Of a stretch of 64,000 bases of DNA, positions 40,698 through 50,791 are shown piece by piece; the stretch's first letter is position 1, and each line of letters starts with the position of its first letter. The position numbers and the translations under genes were made by a program. Where the stretch lies: contig NZ_JBEWYP010000008.1 of the NCBI RefSeq assembly GCF_040566555.1, positions 124,001 to 188,000 on the forward strand. Direction: 5' to 3'. This DNA is from Sediminicola sp040566555 (lineage in GTDB: Bacteria; Bacteroidota; Bacteroidia; Flavobacteriales; Flavobacteriaceae). The notes under the pieces were generated by a model. That model saw only the letters and a list, made by a program, of their open reading frames with translations, was not told where the DNA came from and searched no databases.

Positions 40698-41303
40698 TTA
40701 GGACACCCATTTTTTGTGAAAGGCAAAATTTTCCTGAGGCATTCTAACTCTGTCTCTAGTCTCATCCTCTTGTAAATCCGGTGATAAACTTTCCATATCA
40801 CCACCGTAATATCCTAAAGCAACTGCTGTACTTATATGAAACCCCTTAGGAACATCAAACTCCGTTTCAGCTTTTTTCCAATCAACTCCTGCCATTTGAT
40901 GCAGGGCGATTCCTAAATATTGAGCTTGTACAGTCATGTTTCCCAGGCTCAGGCCCAGGTCTTGTAAGGCATGAAAATTTTCATTTTCGTTCTGATCTTT
41001 TTCTTTGAAGGCAGTCAACAGTAAGGTAGGTGCATTTGACGCCCATTGCTTATTAAATTCACTTAAACAGTCAAAAATTTTATCGTAAGCCTCTGTACCC
41101 TTATTGGCATATATGAATCGCCAAGGCTGTTCATTATTGCTACTTGCAGCCCATCTAGCGGCTTCAAATATTTTTTTTAAACTTCCATCGGAAATATATT
41201 CATCCCTAAATGCTCTCGGACTCCATCGCTGTTTTAAGAGTGCAAATATTTCATGTTCTGTATCGGCAATATTGTGTAATCGAACTTGTTCTTCCTCCGT
41301 CAT
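40698..41303 (-). CDS. Nitroreductase family FMN enzyme
   Basis: A 201-residue FMN- and NAD(P)H-dependent reductase of the nitroreductase fold. The N-terminal FMN loop is RWSPRAF (about residues 26-32), followed by LKKIFEAARWAASSNNEQPWRFIYA, GLSLGNMTVQAQYLGIALHQM and the C-terminal VALGYYG. Family members reduce nitro groups, quinones or flavins. It is monocistronic and convergent with the 57-residue gene. Confidence 0.92.
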   Translation of the reverse strand: MTEEEQVRLHNIADTEHEIFALLKQRWSPRAFRDEYISDGSLKKIFEAARWAASSNNEQPWRFIYANKGTEAYDKIFDCLSEFNKQWASNAPTLLLTAFKEKDQNENENFHALQDLGLSLGNMTVQAQYLGIALHQMAGVDWKKAETEFDVPKGFHISTAVALGYYGGDMESLSPDLQEDETRDRVRMPQENFAFHKKWVS

Positions 41304-41415
41304 TTTAGAATTTCTTTTAGGGTTTCTAATTCAATTCATTCCTTTTAACTACTTATTGTCCGTTTATTGCGGTTGTACTAATAATAAAGACCAAAGGTCC
41401 CTTATTGAGAGGGAC

Positions 41416-41577
41416 ATGAAGCCAATTTTCATATTGTTTATTATTGGCAAATTTATAAAGGTTTTCTTCCAAGTATTGATCCTAAAACTAAAATTATTGA
41501 TTCTTTCATTACTAATATTACTAACGACGTCAGTTGGTTTAGGAATTTTGATTCGTGTTAAGGAAAAGATCTTTTGA
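41416..41577 (+). CDS. Possible small hydrophobic peptide (53 aa)
   Basis: An ATG frame of 53 residues, strongly hydrophobic (ILFIIGKFIKVFFQVLI... then LLILLTTSVGLGILI) with a basic end. It lies between the nitroreductase promoter and the large lipoprotein gene. The composition might simply reflect AT-rich DNA, and no ribosome binding signal is clear. Listed as a candidate only. Confidence 0.25.
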   Translation: MKPIFILFIIGKFIKVFFQVLILKLKLLILSLLILLTTSVGLGILIRVKEKIF

Positions 41578-41683
41578 GATAATCCAAGCTCTGGGCTTGG
41601 CTTATACTTGCATGTACAGATTTGTGGCTTATCGCAGATTGCCAATAATTGAAAAACAAACAACTAATTCTATACTTTATTTT

Positions 41684-44600
41684 ATGAAATACGTATTCCG
41701 AAATCAAATGGTACGCTTCTTCCTTTTTACCTTCCTAACCTGTTTCCTAATTGGTTGTGCGACCTACAGGGAACAAAAAAGCTTAGACCTTACAATAGGT
41801 GGTGATACCGAAGAAAAGGCAATGCATACGTTTTACATCGCTGGAGGCCTGGGGAATCTAAAAGAGGGAAAGAAGGAATTGGTTCTGAACCTTTTGAAGG
41901 ATCAATTGGAAAAAGCTCCGGAAAATAGCACTATGATTTTTACCGGGGACAATCTTTCACCCAAGGAAGATCAGTGGGAATTTGATAAAAAAAGAATAGA
42001 GCAGCAAATAGGAATTACGGACAATTTCAAAGGAAAGACCATATTTATGCCGGGGGACTTTGAGTGGAAAAGTTTCGATGCTGATAAAATGGAAAAGGTA
42101 GAAGACCTGATCAAAGATAAAGATATAGAGAGGCTTAATGTCTTTCCGGAGAATGCATGTCCGCTGGAAAGGATTGTGCTCAATGATCAATTAGATATGA
42201 TCCTGATCGATTCCTATTGGTTTGTAAGCAATTGGGATCGGGTAAAAGGTATTAATAGGAAATGTACGGATATTGTTACCCGCAGAAGGTTTGTAGAGGA
42301 ATTGGAAGGAATGATCAACGATGGGCAGGATAAAAATATTGTAATTGCCATGCACCACCCGATCTTCAGTAATGGGATTTTTGCAGGCAAAGAAACATTT
42401 TCAGACCAATTGACACCACTTCCGGTATTGGGAACTGTATTTAATAGAATAGAGGATTGGGCCGGTTTTTCAAATAAAGAACTCAATTCCAGAAGGTACA
42501 ATTACTTGCGCATAATGGTCTCTGCCTTGGCACAAGATTCGGATAGGATTACGTTGGTTTCGGGGCATGAAGAAAGTTTGCAATATCTTACTGGGGGTGG
42601 CATACATCAGATTGTCAGTGGGTCCCTTGGAGGAAAAACAGCTACTAGACGCTCGGAAGATGAAATAATAACCATTGGTGGGTCCTTGGACTATAAAGGA
42701 CTCTACACCTACGGGGAACCAGGTTTTGCAAAGTTGGAATATTTTAAAGATGGTTCTTCCAAGGTAACCTTTATCACCCAAGATTCAGATTCAGCTTCAA
42801 GATCATTTGCAGTTCTACCTAAATTTGAGGAGAAACCAAAGATTGATATCCCTGAAGGCACCACAAAAAAATATGTTCAAGCCTCGGTTTTGGACGGAGA
42901 GCAAAAAAAGAATCTGGAAAAAACTGGGTTTTATGAATTTATTTGGGGTGATCGTTACAGGGAGTATTTTGGGAAGGAGGTCACTGCTAAAGTAGTTAGT
43001 CTGGACACCTTATATGGGGGGCTCAAAGTTACTCAGGAAGGTGGTGGTCATCAATCTTTTTCCTTGCGCTTGGAGGATAAGAACGGGAAGGAATACGCAA
43101 TGAGATCCTTAAGAAAAAATGCCTTAAAGTTTTTAAAGTTTAAAGTAAAGGGCATTGCTTATGAGGCAGAGGATTATAAGGGCACATTGACCGAAGAGGT
43201 GATTTCCGATTTTTTCACAACAGCCCATCCTTACATTCAATTGGCCATCAGCCCTATGGCCAGAAAAGTAGATGTAAACCATGCAAGCCCAGAGTTATTC
43301 TACGTACCGAAACAAAAAAGTTTGGGAGATCTGAATGCTACCTATGGGGATGAGCTTTATTATATAGAGGAACGTCCTTCGGACATGCATAAAAATTATG
43401 TGGGCTATAACCAGGCCAATCCGGAAAAATCTGGACGTATTCCAGATTTTGAAAGTACCACTGATGTCCTGGAAAAATTAAAAAGGGACGAATCCTATGA
43501 TGTTGAGCAACGAAGCTTCGTTCGTGCACGCATATTTGACATGTTGATAGGGGATTGGGATCGACACCAAGACCAATGGCGATGGGCCGAATATGAGCTG
43601 GAATCGGGAGACAAACGATTTTTGCCTATTCCCCGAGATAGGGATGGTGCGTTTACAAAATTTGATGGGGTTGCTTTTCCGATTATCAAATGGTTCGTTC
43701 CAAAGGCCAGATTTTGGCAATCCTATGGTGAAGATTTAAACGATGTGCCTTGGTTTATGGCGCAAGGAAATAGCTTGGATAGGGCTTTTGTCACAAAATT
43801 TGGCGCCGATGTATGGACGGAGGAAGCAGAATTTATTCAGCAACAATTGACCAAGGAGGTTATCGATGCTGCCTTTTTAAGGTTGCCTAAGGAAGTACAG
43901 GATAGTACCTCCCAAGGCATTAAAAATAGTTTGATAGGCCGTTTGGCCAATTTAAAGGAGATGGCCACGGAATACGGGCAATATCTCAATAAAGTTGTTG
44001 CGCTGCACGGTACGGAAAAAGATGATCAAATAACAGTTACTAGATTGCCAGAAGGTAAGACAAAAGTGGTGATTAGAAGGTTACTGAGCGATGAACCAAA
44101 TGAAGTGATGTTCGATCGAACTTTTGATAGGGCTGAAACCAAGGAATTGTGGATATACGGCTTGGGAGATAAGGATGAATTTATTGTTGAAGGTGATGGT
44201 GATGGAGGCGTATTTGTCCGCTTGGTCGGGGGGTATGGAAAGGATACCTATAAGATAAGCAACAAGAAAGCACTAAAGGTTTACGACTGGAAATCTGAAG
44301 AATCCGAATTTGAGGACAAAGTGCCATCAAAACAATTGACAAACTCTTATGAAACCAATACCTTCCATTGGCGTCAGTTTACGGAGAACACAAATATGCT
44401 TTTGCCAAATGTTGGGTTTAGAACAGACGATGGTCTGTATCTTGGTGCAACCAATGTGTATACGAATAATGGCTTCAATGGCAATCCATTTCGTCAGAAA
44501 CATACCATTGCAGCCAACTATTACTTTAAGTTTGAGGGGGTAGAACTAAGTTATCAAGGGATCTTTGCCAATATAATTCCAAAGTGGAACTTCGAGGTAG

Positions 44601-45412
44601 ATGGGTATTTCACCAATGATCGGTTTTCCAATAACTATTTCGGAATGGGAAATGAAACTTTTAATCCGGATGATCAGTTGGACAATGATTACAACAGGGC
44701 CCGTATGAGGCAAGTTCAATTGAATGCGGGTATAGCGTACAGAACCCTTAAAATAAAAGGACTTTACGAATCCTTTAAGGTGAGTGAAAATGAGAATCGA
44801 TTTTTCACCCCTGATAATGTAGATCCCAATGTGTTTGACTCACAGGATTATGTTGGGGCAGAGGTATCCGTCGCCTACGACCATGACGATGCGGACGACT
44901 TTCCTACGAAAGCTATTTATATGGGGCTTACAGGTGGATATAAAACCAATCTTAATTTAGAGGATAATTCATTTGCCTACGCTGGTATAAAATTTGGGTT
45001 TAGTCAGAAAGTAATTCCATCGGGCAATTTGGTCCTTGGTACAATGGCGGAATATAAGACCAATTTTGGAGATGATTTTTTCTTTTATCATGCCCCATCC
45101 ATAGGAGGCAACAATGGCCTTAGAGGCTTTAGGAATGAGAGGTTCACAGGGAAGTCATACTTTTACCAAAGCTCCGATTTACGCCTGCGTTTAAAAAGGA
45201 TCGTAACAGCAGTGGCACCTATTACCATAGGAATGTACGGTGGTTTCGATTACGGAAGGGTGTGGATGGATAATGACACCTCCAACCAATGGCATACGTC
45301 CCAAGGGGGAGGTTTATGGATCAGTGGTTACCGGTTTCTGGCCTTTAATCTAGGGTTTTTCAATTCCGTGGAAGGAAATATGGTCCAGGTGGGCTTTGGC
45401 TTTGGTTTCTAG
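41684..45412 (+). CDS. Lipoprotein fusing a degenerate metallophosphatase to a surface-antigen beta-barrel
   Basis: A 1242-residue lipidated outer-membrane protein from the ATG at 41684, with a signal and lipobox LIGC near residue 17-20. Residues about 40-330 are a metallophosphoesterase-like domain. Its metal motifs are altered: IAGGLGN for the usual GDxGN, GDNLSP retained, GDFEW for GNHDW, HHP retained, and GHEES for GHxH. A middle kinase-like or CotH-like part (about 470-850) follows with DWDRHQDQWRW and RDRDGAF, then a C-terminal Omp85/surface-antigen barrel (about 900-1242). It belongs to a Bacteroidota family of unknown export role. It has its own terminator. Confidence 0.8.
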   Translation: MKYVFRNQMVRFFLFTFLTCFLIGCATYREQKSLDLTIGGDTEEKAMHTFYIAGGLGNLKEGKKELVLNLLKDQLEKAPENSTMIFTGDNLSPKEDQWEFDKKRIEQQIGITDNFKGKTIFMPGDFEWKSFDADKMEKVEDLIKDKDIERLNVFPENACPLERIVLNDQLDMILIDSYWFVSNWDRVKGINRKCTDIVTRRRFVEELEGMINDGQDKNIVIAMHHPIFSNGIFAGKETFSDQLTPLPVLGTVFNRIEDWAGFSNKELNSRRYNYLRIMVSALAQDSDRITLVSGHEESLQYLTGGGIHQIVSGSLGGKTATRRSEDEIITIGGSLDYKGLYTYGEPGFAKLEYFKDGSSKVTFITQDSDSASRSFAVLPKFEEKPKIDIPEGTTKKYVQASVLDGEQKKNLEKTGFYEFIWGDRYREYFGKEVTAKVVSLDTLYGGLKVTQEGGGHQSFSLRLEDKNGKEYAMRSLRKNALKFLKFKVKGIAYEAEDYKGTLTEEVISDFFTTAHPYIQLAISPMARKVDVNHASPELFYVPKQKSLGDLNATYGDELYYIEERPSDMHKNYVGYNQANPEKSGRIPDFESTTDVLEKLKRDESYDVEQRSFVRARIFDMLIGDWDRHQDQWRWAEYELESGDKRFLPIPRDRDGAFTKFDGVAFPIIKWFVPKARFWQSYGEDLNDVPWFMAQGNSLDRAFVTKFGADVWTEEAEFIQQQLTKEVIDAAFLRLPKEVQDSTSQGIKNSLIGRLANLKEMATEYGQYLNKVVALHGTEKDDQITVTRLPEGKTKVVIRRLLSDEPNEVMFDRTFDRAETKELWIYGLGDKDEFIVEGDGDGGVFVRLVGGYGKDTYKISNKKALKVYDWKSEESEFEDKVPSKQLTNSYETNTFHWRQFTENTNMLLPNVGFRTDDGLYLGATNVYTNNGFNGNPFRQKHTIAANYYFKFEGVELSYQGIFANIIPKWNFEVDGYFTNDRFSNNYFGMGNETFNPDDQLDNDYNRARMRQVQLNAGIAYRTLKIKGLYESFKVSENENRFFTPDNVDPNVFDSQDYVGAEVSVAYDHDDADDFPTKAIYMGLTGGYKTNLNLEDNSFAYAGIKFGFSQKVIPSGNLVLGTMAEYKTNFGDDFFFYHAPSIGGNNGLRGFRNERFTGKSYFYQSSDLRLRLKRIVTAVAPITIGMYGGFDYGRVWMDNDTSNQWHTSQGGGLWISGYRFLAFNLGFFNSVEGNMVQVGFGFGF

Positions 45413-45445
45413 CCATTTTAAAAAAGAATAGTAATAATAATTTAG

Positions 45446-45485
45446 ATCCCTGTAACCAATACATTTTTGTAAAGGTTACAGGGAT
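45446..45485. terminator. Bidirectional terminator, 12-bp perfect stem
   Basis: ATCCCTGTAACC (45446-45457) and GGTTACAGGGAT (45474-45485) form a perfect stem with a 16-nt loop, followed by T-rich sequence. It separates the convergent barrel lipoprotein and AI-2E transporter genes. Confidence 0.85.
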
Positions 45486-45504
45486 TTATGTTTTTATAAT
45501 ATCC

Positions 45505-46533
45505 TTATAGATGGGTTTTGTCTTCTTTGGATTGTCCGTATTCTATTTTGTAGATTCTCAGTACCACAAGAAATAAACTGATCATTAAAGGCCCGAAAAT
45601 TAAGCCGATGAATCCAAATAAGGGCACTCCCACGATGACCCCGATCAAGGTAATGAGCGGATGTACATCATCCAACTTACGGAGAACATAAAGCCTAACA
45701 ATATTATCTGAGGATCCTACTACGATGATGCCATAGAGAAGTATTCCCCAGGCCTGGAAAGGGGTGCCAGTGGATAAGGTCAATAGAAAAACGGGCAAAA
45801 TCCCAATTAAAGTCCCTACAAAAGGAATAATAGATCCAACGGCAACAATGGTGAACCAGAAAAAGGGGTCTTCTATTTGAAATATAAAAAATCCTATTAA
45901 GGCCACAATACCCTGAACAACGGCCACTAAGGGAATCCCCAAAGCATTGCTTTTCACCATCTTCTCACATTCTGTGCTAATAATTTTTAGATTGTCATTG
46001 TTGATAGGGATATACTCGAATAACGACTGACGCAACATTCTTCTGTTTGTGAGCATATAAAAAAGCAACAGGTACATGATACCAAGGGAAAGGATTATAT
46101 TGAAGGTTCCGCCTGCAAAACTGAATAAATTATCCGAGAGCCAAGAAGAGATTTCTGAAGTATCTATGCTTGAGGTGAATTCAAATCCTATTTGAGATTC
46201 CCATTTGCTTAAAAGGCCTTCGGTTTTTTTGACAAATTCTTGTGGTTTATTGGTAATTGTACCTACTTTATTACCTAGCATTAGAGCAATTCCTGCAACC
46301 GGGACTAAAATACAAAAGAAAGAAAGGAAAAGTAAAAGGGCTGCGGCCCAATCAGCGTTCCAACCTTTTTTAATGAGCGTACCCATAAAGTTCCTTAAAA
46401 TAAAAAATAGGGTGATGGCACCCAAAACCCCCGATAAGTAAGGGAGCATTTCCCTGAAAATCAAAGTGCCCATGAGCACAATCAAGATAAGGACAAAAAT
46501 TTGTCTAATTACTTTTGGGTGTATGGAATTCAT
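45505..46533 (-). CDS. AI-2E family transporter (PerM-like)
   Basis: A 342-residue inner-membrane protein with about eight membrane segments. It has the AI-2E family core: a long periplasmic or cytosolic region (about 95-160), the IPFVGTLIGILP segment near residue 230 and the C-terminal VHPLITLIGVIVGVPLFGFIGLIFGPL. Members have been linked to export or to Na/H antiport; the substrate is unknown here. It is monocistronic, with the histidine kinase gene ending 66 bp before its start on the same strand. Confidence 0.88.
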   Translation of the reverse strand: MNSIHPKVIRQIFVLILIVLMGTLIFREMLPYLSGVLGAITLFFILRNFMGTLIKKGWNADWAAALLLFLSFFCILVPVAGIALMLGNKVGTITNKPQEFVKKTEGLLSKWESQIGFEFTSSIDTSEISSWLSDNLFSFAGGTFNIILSLGIMYLLLFYMLTNRRMLRQSLFEYIPINNDNLKIISTECEKMVKSNALGIPLVAVVQGIVALIGFFIFQIEDPFFWFTIVAVGSIIPFVGTLIGILPVFLLTLSTGTPFQAWGILLYGIIVVGSSDNIVRLYVLRKLDDVHPLITLIGVIVGVPLFGFIGLIFGPLMISLFLVVLRIYKIEYGQSKEDKTHL

Positions 46534-46599
46534 CCTTGTTTTGGATTAACTTTAATTAGTTGTTGCTTTTATTGAAAACCTCTTCAATCTCATAGTTTT

Positions 46600-49443
46600 T
46601 TATTGTTCCACAGGAATAAAAATATCAAAGGTAACGCCCTTATTTGGCTTTCCTACAGCGCTGATAAAACCATCATGGTTCATAACAATTTTCTTAACGA
46701 TGGCCAATCCTATTCCTGTTCCCTCATATTCGTTCTTGCCATGCAGTCTCTGGAATACCTCAAAAATTTTATCCTTGTATTCAGAATCGAACCCTATCCC
46801 ATTATCAGAATAGGAGATATGGCAATACCTTACCTGAGGTATCAGATCAAAATCCTCCATCTCTTCCCCGTTTACTTCCAAACTTGTGATTTTTATGTGG
46901 GGGGGAATCCCTGGGATGGAAAATTTAATGGAATTACTTATTAAATTGCTCATGAGCTGTACAAATTGGAAGGGTATGATGGTTACCTCGCACATATCAC
47001 CAATTTGCATGCTGCCATTCTTTGCATCCAATTTCTCCTTTAAATCTAACTGGGCTTCCTCTATGATATCATTTAAGTTGACCTTCTTGAATTCATTGCC
47101 GGTGATATTGGTCCTCGAATAGGATAGGAGATCTTTTATCAAATTCTGCATTCTGTTGGCAGAATCCTGTATGCGTCCGAAATAATTTTTTCCTGAATCG
47201 GAAAGGGTATCACGGTCCTTTTCTAGGATTCGGGAAATAAAGGTTTGTATTTTACGGAGGGGTTCTTGGAGGTCATGACTGGAGACATAGGCAAAGGATT
47301 GGAGCTCCACGTTCATTTTTTGAAGTTCTTCTATGGAATCTTCCAATTTGTTATTGGACTCCTTTAACATTCGAGTACGTTCCTTTACTTTTTTCTCCAA
47401 TTCCTTGGAGAACATTTTTTGTTCTTGGATATCTGTACTTGCTCCCACCCAGCGTTGAATTGTACCATATTCATCTTTTTGGGGGCTAGCCTTGCTTAAA
47501 ATCCAGTGGTAGGATCCATCATATCTCCTAAACCGATGTTCCAAAATAAAATCTTTACCAGTTTTTACGGATTCTAACCATAATCTTAAATTTTCATCCC
47601 TATCCTCCGGATGTATGATATCTAACCATCCCAAATCCAATATCTCATCCTGGTTTAAGCCAGTATATTCAAAAACAGCTTTGTTAAAGTAATTTAGGTT
47701 GCCATTTGCATCTGAAGTCCAAATTTGCTGTGGCATCGAATCTGCCAATAATCGAAATTTTTGTTCACTTTCCAATAAGGTCTGTTGGCTTATCTTATCC
47801 TCGGTGATATCCCTGAGTACCCCTATTAATTTTGTTGGTTTACCTTCATCATCATAATAAATTTTCCCATGGGTCCTAATCCATTTAATTTCTTTGGAAG
47901 GAGTGATCAAACGGGCCTCATAAAAATATATGCCTGTATTGAAAGCTTTCTCAAAAGCCTTAAGGACAATAGAATCTATATCATCAGGATGAATTTGTTC
48001 CCTCATTTCCTCATGGGATAGATTGGCGGTTCTATCATGACCAAAAATCTCGGCCAATTTGGGGGAGTAAATAATATTTCTTTTGTTCAGGTCCAACTCA
48101 AACGTGGCCATCTCAGCAGCTTCAGTGGCAAGCCTTAAACGAGTTTCTGCCTCCTCTATTTTTTTGCGGCTCGTTACTTTTTCAGTGACGTCTATGGTCG
48201 TGACGATCAAACCTTCTACAGTATTGTCGGTACTTATTAAGGGAGAATAGTCAATATCCACATAAAGTTTTCGCATCCCATCATTGCCCATAACAAGAGC
48301 GAGAGCCTCCTTTTCTTTATAAGGTTTTCCTGTTTCAAGCACCGCGTCCAATAATGCAAGAAATTTTTGATCTATTAATTCTGGGAAAATATCCAAAATT
48401 TCCCTTCCCAAAACTTCATCTTCGTTTTTGCGCCAAATGTTATTGATCATGGCTTCATTGGCAAGTTCAACGGTATGCTTTTTTCCTTTAAAAACAGTCA
48501 TGGGTATGGGCGATTGCATGACCAGATTCCTAAACTTTCTTTCGCTCTCTAAAAGTGAGTGTTTAGCCTTTACCAATTCTGTGACCTCTACGGCAACTCC
48601 TATGGTGCCAAAAATTTCACCATCTTCCTTTTTAAGGGCCTGACACATAAGATTGAAGTATCCAATATCGGTATTGCCATATCTGTTGATACTAATTGGA
48701 AATTCTGTTCCCTTATAAATTTCCCCAGTGTCGTATACATGTTTTAAAATATCTTCAGTCCCCTTTCTAGCTTCTGGAATGGAATCGAATAAAGGCTTTT
48801 CCAATAAATCCTGTTCCTCCATATCTGCCAATTCCAAATAGGCATCGTTGACCATTTCCACAATAAAATCTGGGCCCTTATACACCCCTATACTCACAGG
48901 AGCTTGTTTTACAGCAGACCTAAACCGCTCATCAACTTCTTCGGCAATGACTTTTTCCATTATCATAGAGGTAGCTTCATTTGAGGTCACAAAAACTCCT
49001 TCCGTATTGCCTTTGGCGCTAATGATCGGACTATAATTTACGGTCCAATAAGCATCCTCCATTTTGCCATTTCTTAAAATTGGAATCAACTGATTTTCTA
49101 GATAGATCCCTTTTTGTGTCTCATATACCTCCTTGAATAAGGGCTTTATGAAATCCCAGGCTTCCGGAAAAGTTTCTGATGTAGGTTCGCCTAGAACGGA
49201 AAGGTATTTATTGTCCAATCCAAGACTGGGTTTATGGGCGTCGTTAAAAAAACAAAGATATTCTTGCCCCCAAAATATTAACATGGGTTGGTTGGTATGT
49301 AAAATGATACTCAAGGATGTACATAGACTTTGTGGCCATGTTTCAATAGGTCCAAGAGGGCTTTTCGTCCAGTCCTTTTCCTTGATCAACCTGCCCATCT
49401 CACCACCTTCATTCAAGAAGGATAATTTATTATGATGCGTCAT
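46600..49443 (-). CDS. Multi-PAS sensor histidine kinase
   Basis: A 947-residue soluble histidine kinase without membrane segments. It has about five PAS/PAC repeats (spanning residues about 25-690; examples are YSPIISAKGNTEGVFVTSNEAT, ADMEEQDLLEKPLFDSIPEARKG and DGSYHWILSKASPQKDE). A coiled coil (about 690-725) leads to the HisKA box SSHDLQEPLRKIQ (phosphorylated His) and a HATPase domain with N-box NLISNSIKF, the DNGIGFD G1 box and GTGIGLAIVKKIV. No response regulator is adjacent; it may signal to the REC protein at 35628 or to others. Cytosolic sensing of redox, light or small molecules is possible. Confidence 0.92.
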   Translation of the reverse strand: MTHHNKLSFLNEGGEMGRLIKEKDWTKSPLGPIETWPQSLCTSLSIILHTNQPMLIFWGQEYLCFFNDAHKPSLGLDNKYLSVLGEPTSETFPEAWDFIKPLFKEVYETQKGIYLENQLIPILRNGKMEDAYWTVNYSPIISAKGNTEGVFVTSNEATSMIMEKVIAEEVDERFRSAVKQAPVSIGVYKGPDFIVEMVNDAYLELADMEEQDLLEKPLFDSIPEARKGTEDILKHVYDTGEIYKGTEFPISINRYGNTDIGYFNLMCQALKKEDGEIFGTIGVAVEVTELVKAKHSLLESERKFRNLVMQSPIPMTVFKGKKHTVELANEAMINNIWRKNEDEVLGREILDIFPELIDQKFLALLDAVLETGKPYKEKEALALVMGNDGMRKLYVDIDYSPLISTDNTVEGLIVTTIDVTEKVTSRKKIEEAETRLRLATEAAEMATFELDLNKRNIIYSPKLAEIFGHDRTANLSHEEMREQIHPDDIDSIVLKAFEKAFNTGIYFYEARLITPSKEIKWIRTHGKIYYDDEGKPTKLIGVLRDITEDKISQQTLLESEQKFRLLADSMPQQIWTSDANGNLNYFNKAVFEYTGLNQDEILDLGWLDIIHPEDRDENLRLWLESVKTGKDFILEHRFRRYDGSYHWILSKASPQKDEYGTIQRWVGASTDIQEQKMFSKELEKKVKERTRMLKESNNKLEDSIEELQKMNVELQSFAYVSSHDLQEPLRKIQTFISRILEKDRDTLSDSGKNYFGRIQDSANRMQNLIKDLLSYSRTNITGNEFKKVNLNDIIEEAQLDLKEKLDAKNGSMQIGDMCEVTIIPFQFVQLMSNLISNSIKFSIPGIPPHIKITSLEVNGEEMEDFDLIPQVRYCHISYSDNGIGFDSEYKDKIFEVFQRLHGKNEYEGTGIGLAIVKKIVMNHDGFISAVGKPNKGVTFDIFIPVEQ

Positions 49444-49693
49444 AAACTACAATAATGATACTAGAAGTTTTATACTAAATTCAAAGAAGGGAAATTAGGG
49501 AATTAAAGGCAATAGATCATTATAGATGCATGGACAACGAAGAGGTTTTAACATGAATTTAAGATAAAATGACCTTGTGGTATGGTGGTCCTAAAATAGA
49601 CAGTAATCGTCGAAATTGTTAGGGTTATTATTTTAATCAAATGAGTTAAAATTAATGATTCTCAGCAACTGGTAAAATTTTGAAATCTTAGTT

Positions 49694-50281
49694 TTAACGA
49701 TTGCCTAGTCCTAAGAAAATAAAATCGGTCAGCTGCTTTTCAATTTCTATTCTATTGGCTTTTGAATGCTCATCACTTTTGTCTGTAAATTTATCATACA
49801 GCCATCTCAACGTAGATAAAAAGGATAATGTAGCTATGTCTGGATCCATGGTTCTGAACTTTCCTTGTTCCATCCCAGCTATAATAATTTCCCTCACTTT
49901 CTTATTATATTTCATTTTGAGGTAAATTAATTCGCCGCGTTTTGGTTCATCTAAATTTCTCCATTCATTGACCAATAGGGACAATTCGTATGGTTTTTTT
50001 GAAATCATTTGAACATGCACGGAAATGATCAAACGCAATTTCTCTTCTGGAGCATAGGAAGATTCCATAATGAGCTCTATAGACTCCAAAAACTCATTGG
50101 AAATATCAAAGAGATAGGTTTCTAACAATGCTTGTTTTGAATCTATGTAATTATAAACATTGGCCACCTTGAAATTTAGTTTTTCAGCGATATCGCGCAT
50201 TGTTGTTGCTTTATACCCCTTTTCATGAATCAACTTAAGTGACTCTTCAAAAAACTTTTCTTTTTTGGTGCTTCTGCTCAT
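49694..50281 (-). CDS. TetR family transcriptional regulator
   Basis: A 195-residue TetR repressor. The N-terminal HTH reads GYKATTMRDIAEKLNFKVANVYNYIDSKQALLETYL (about residues 21-57), and the C-terminal 135 residues form a helical ligand domain of the TetR_C_33/FadR-like kind. A perfect-arm palindrome (50351-50366) lies 70 bp upstream and is a likely autoregulatory operator. Targets other than itself are not obvious locally; the plus-strand gene at 50521 is divergent. Confidence 0.88.
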   Translation of the reverse strand: MSRSTKKEKFFEESLKLIHEKGYKATTMRDIAEKLNFKVANVYNYIDSKQALLETYLFDISNEFLESIELIMESSYAPEEKLRLIISVHVQMISKKPYELSLLVNEWRNLDEPKRGELIYLKMKYNKKVREIIIAGMEQGKFRTMDPDIATLSFLSTLRWLYDKFTDKSDEHSKANRIEIEKQLTDFIFLGLGNR

Positions 50282-50350
50282 ATGATAAAACTCTATTAGT
50301 ACTATATGCCCTGCTCCTGATAATAACTGTAAAAAACCTCCAAATATTAC

Positions 50351-50366
50351 ATGAACATGTGTTCAT
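50351..50366. promoter_or_regulatory. Candidate TetR operator palindrome
   Basis: ATGAACATGTGTTCAT has 7-bp inverted arms ATGAACA/TGTTCAT around a 2-bp centre. It lies between the divergent TetR gene and the 66-residue gene, the usual place of a TetR-type operator. Confidence 0.5.
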
Positions 50367-50520
50367 AAAACGATTAATATGTAAAGGTAGTATGCCAATT
50401 GCCAATTATTGTAGTATTTTAAAGCTGGGACATTAAGTATAGGTAAAATACAAAGGGAGGATTTTGATTAAAATCAAGATGGAATGTAACGTAAGAAGAT
50501 TGTCTTAAAACAAAAAAAAT

Positions 50521-50721
50521 ATGACTACAGAAGATGTATATACTACGGTGAGGACCTTAGCCGAATTTAGAGAGTTGTTTGAAGAATCTTTTAAAAAGGC
50601 CCAATTGCCCCATGATAAACAGATGTACAATGAGCTGCACAAATATTCTGCTTTGTTGGGTAGCTATATGGAGGGGTTACTGGAAGAAGGAATGTTTCCA
50701 ACAGATCGTGATCATGGATAG
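50521..50721 (+). CDS. Small hypothetical protein (66 aa)
   Basis: A 66-residue soluble protein, mostly helical: TTVRTLAEFRELFEESFKKAQ, then DKQMYNELHKYSALLGSYMEGLLEEG. No domain recognised. The composition (Glu-, Lys- and Leu-rich) is like a small helical hairpin. It is divergent from the TetR gene and might be its target through the shared palindrome, but this is inferred from position alone. Confidence 0.6.
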   Translation: MTTEDVYTTVRTLAEFRELFEESFKKAQLPHDKQMYNELHKYSALLGSYMEGLLEEGMFPTDRDHG

Positions 50722-50791
50722 AAGCTAGGAATATATTATTGTCTCATTTTGTGACATTAAATTGTAACTAGTATGGCTTTATTTCTTTTCT

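Noticed and set aside
41104..41577. Long plus-strand frame overlapping the nitroreductase gene
   Set aside because: Most of it is antisense to a well-supported enzyme; only the last 53 codons are kept as a weak candidate.
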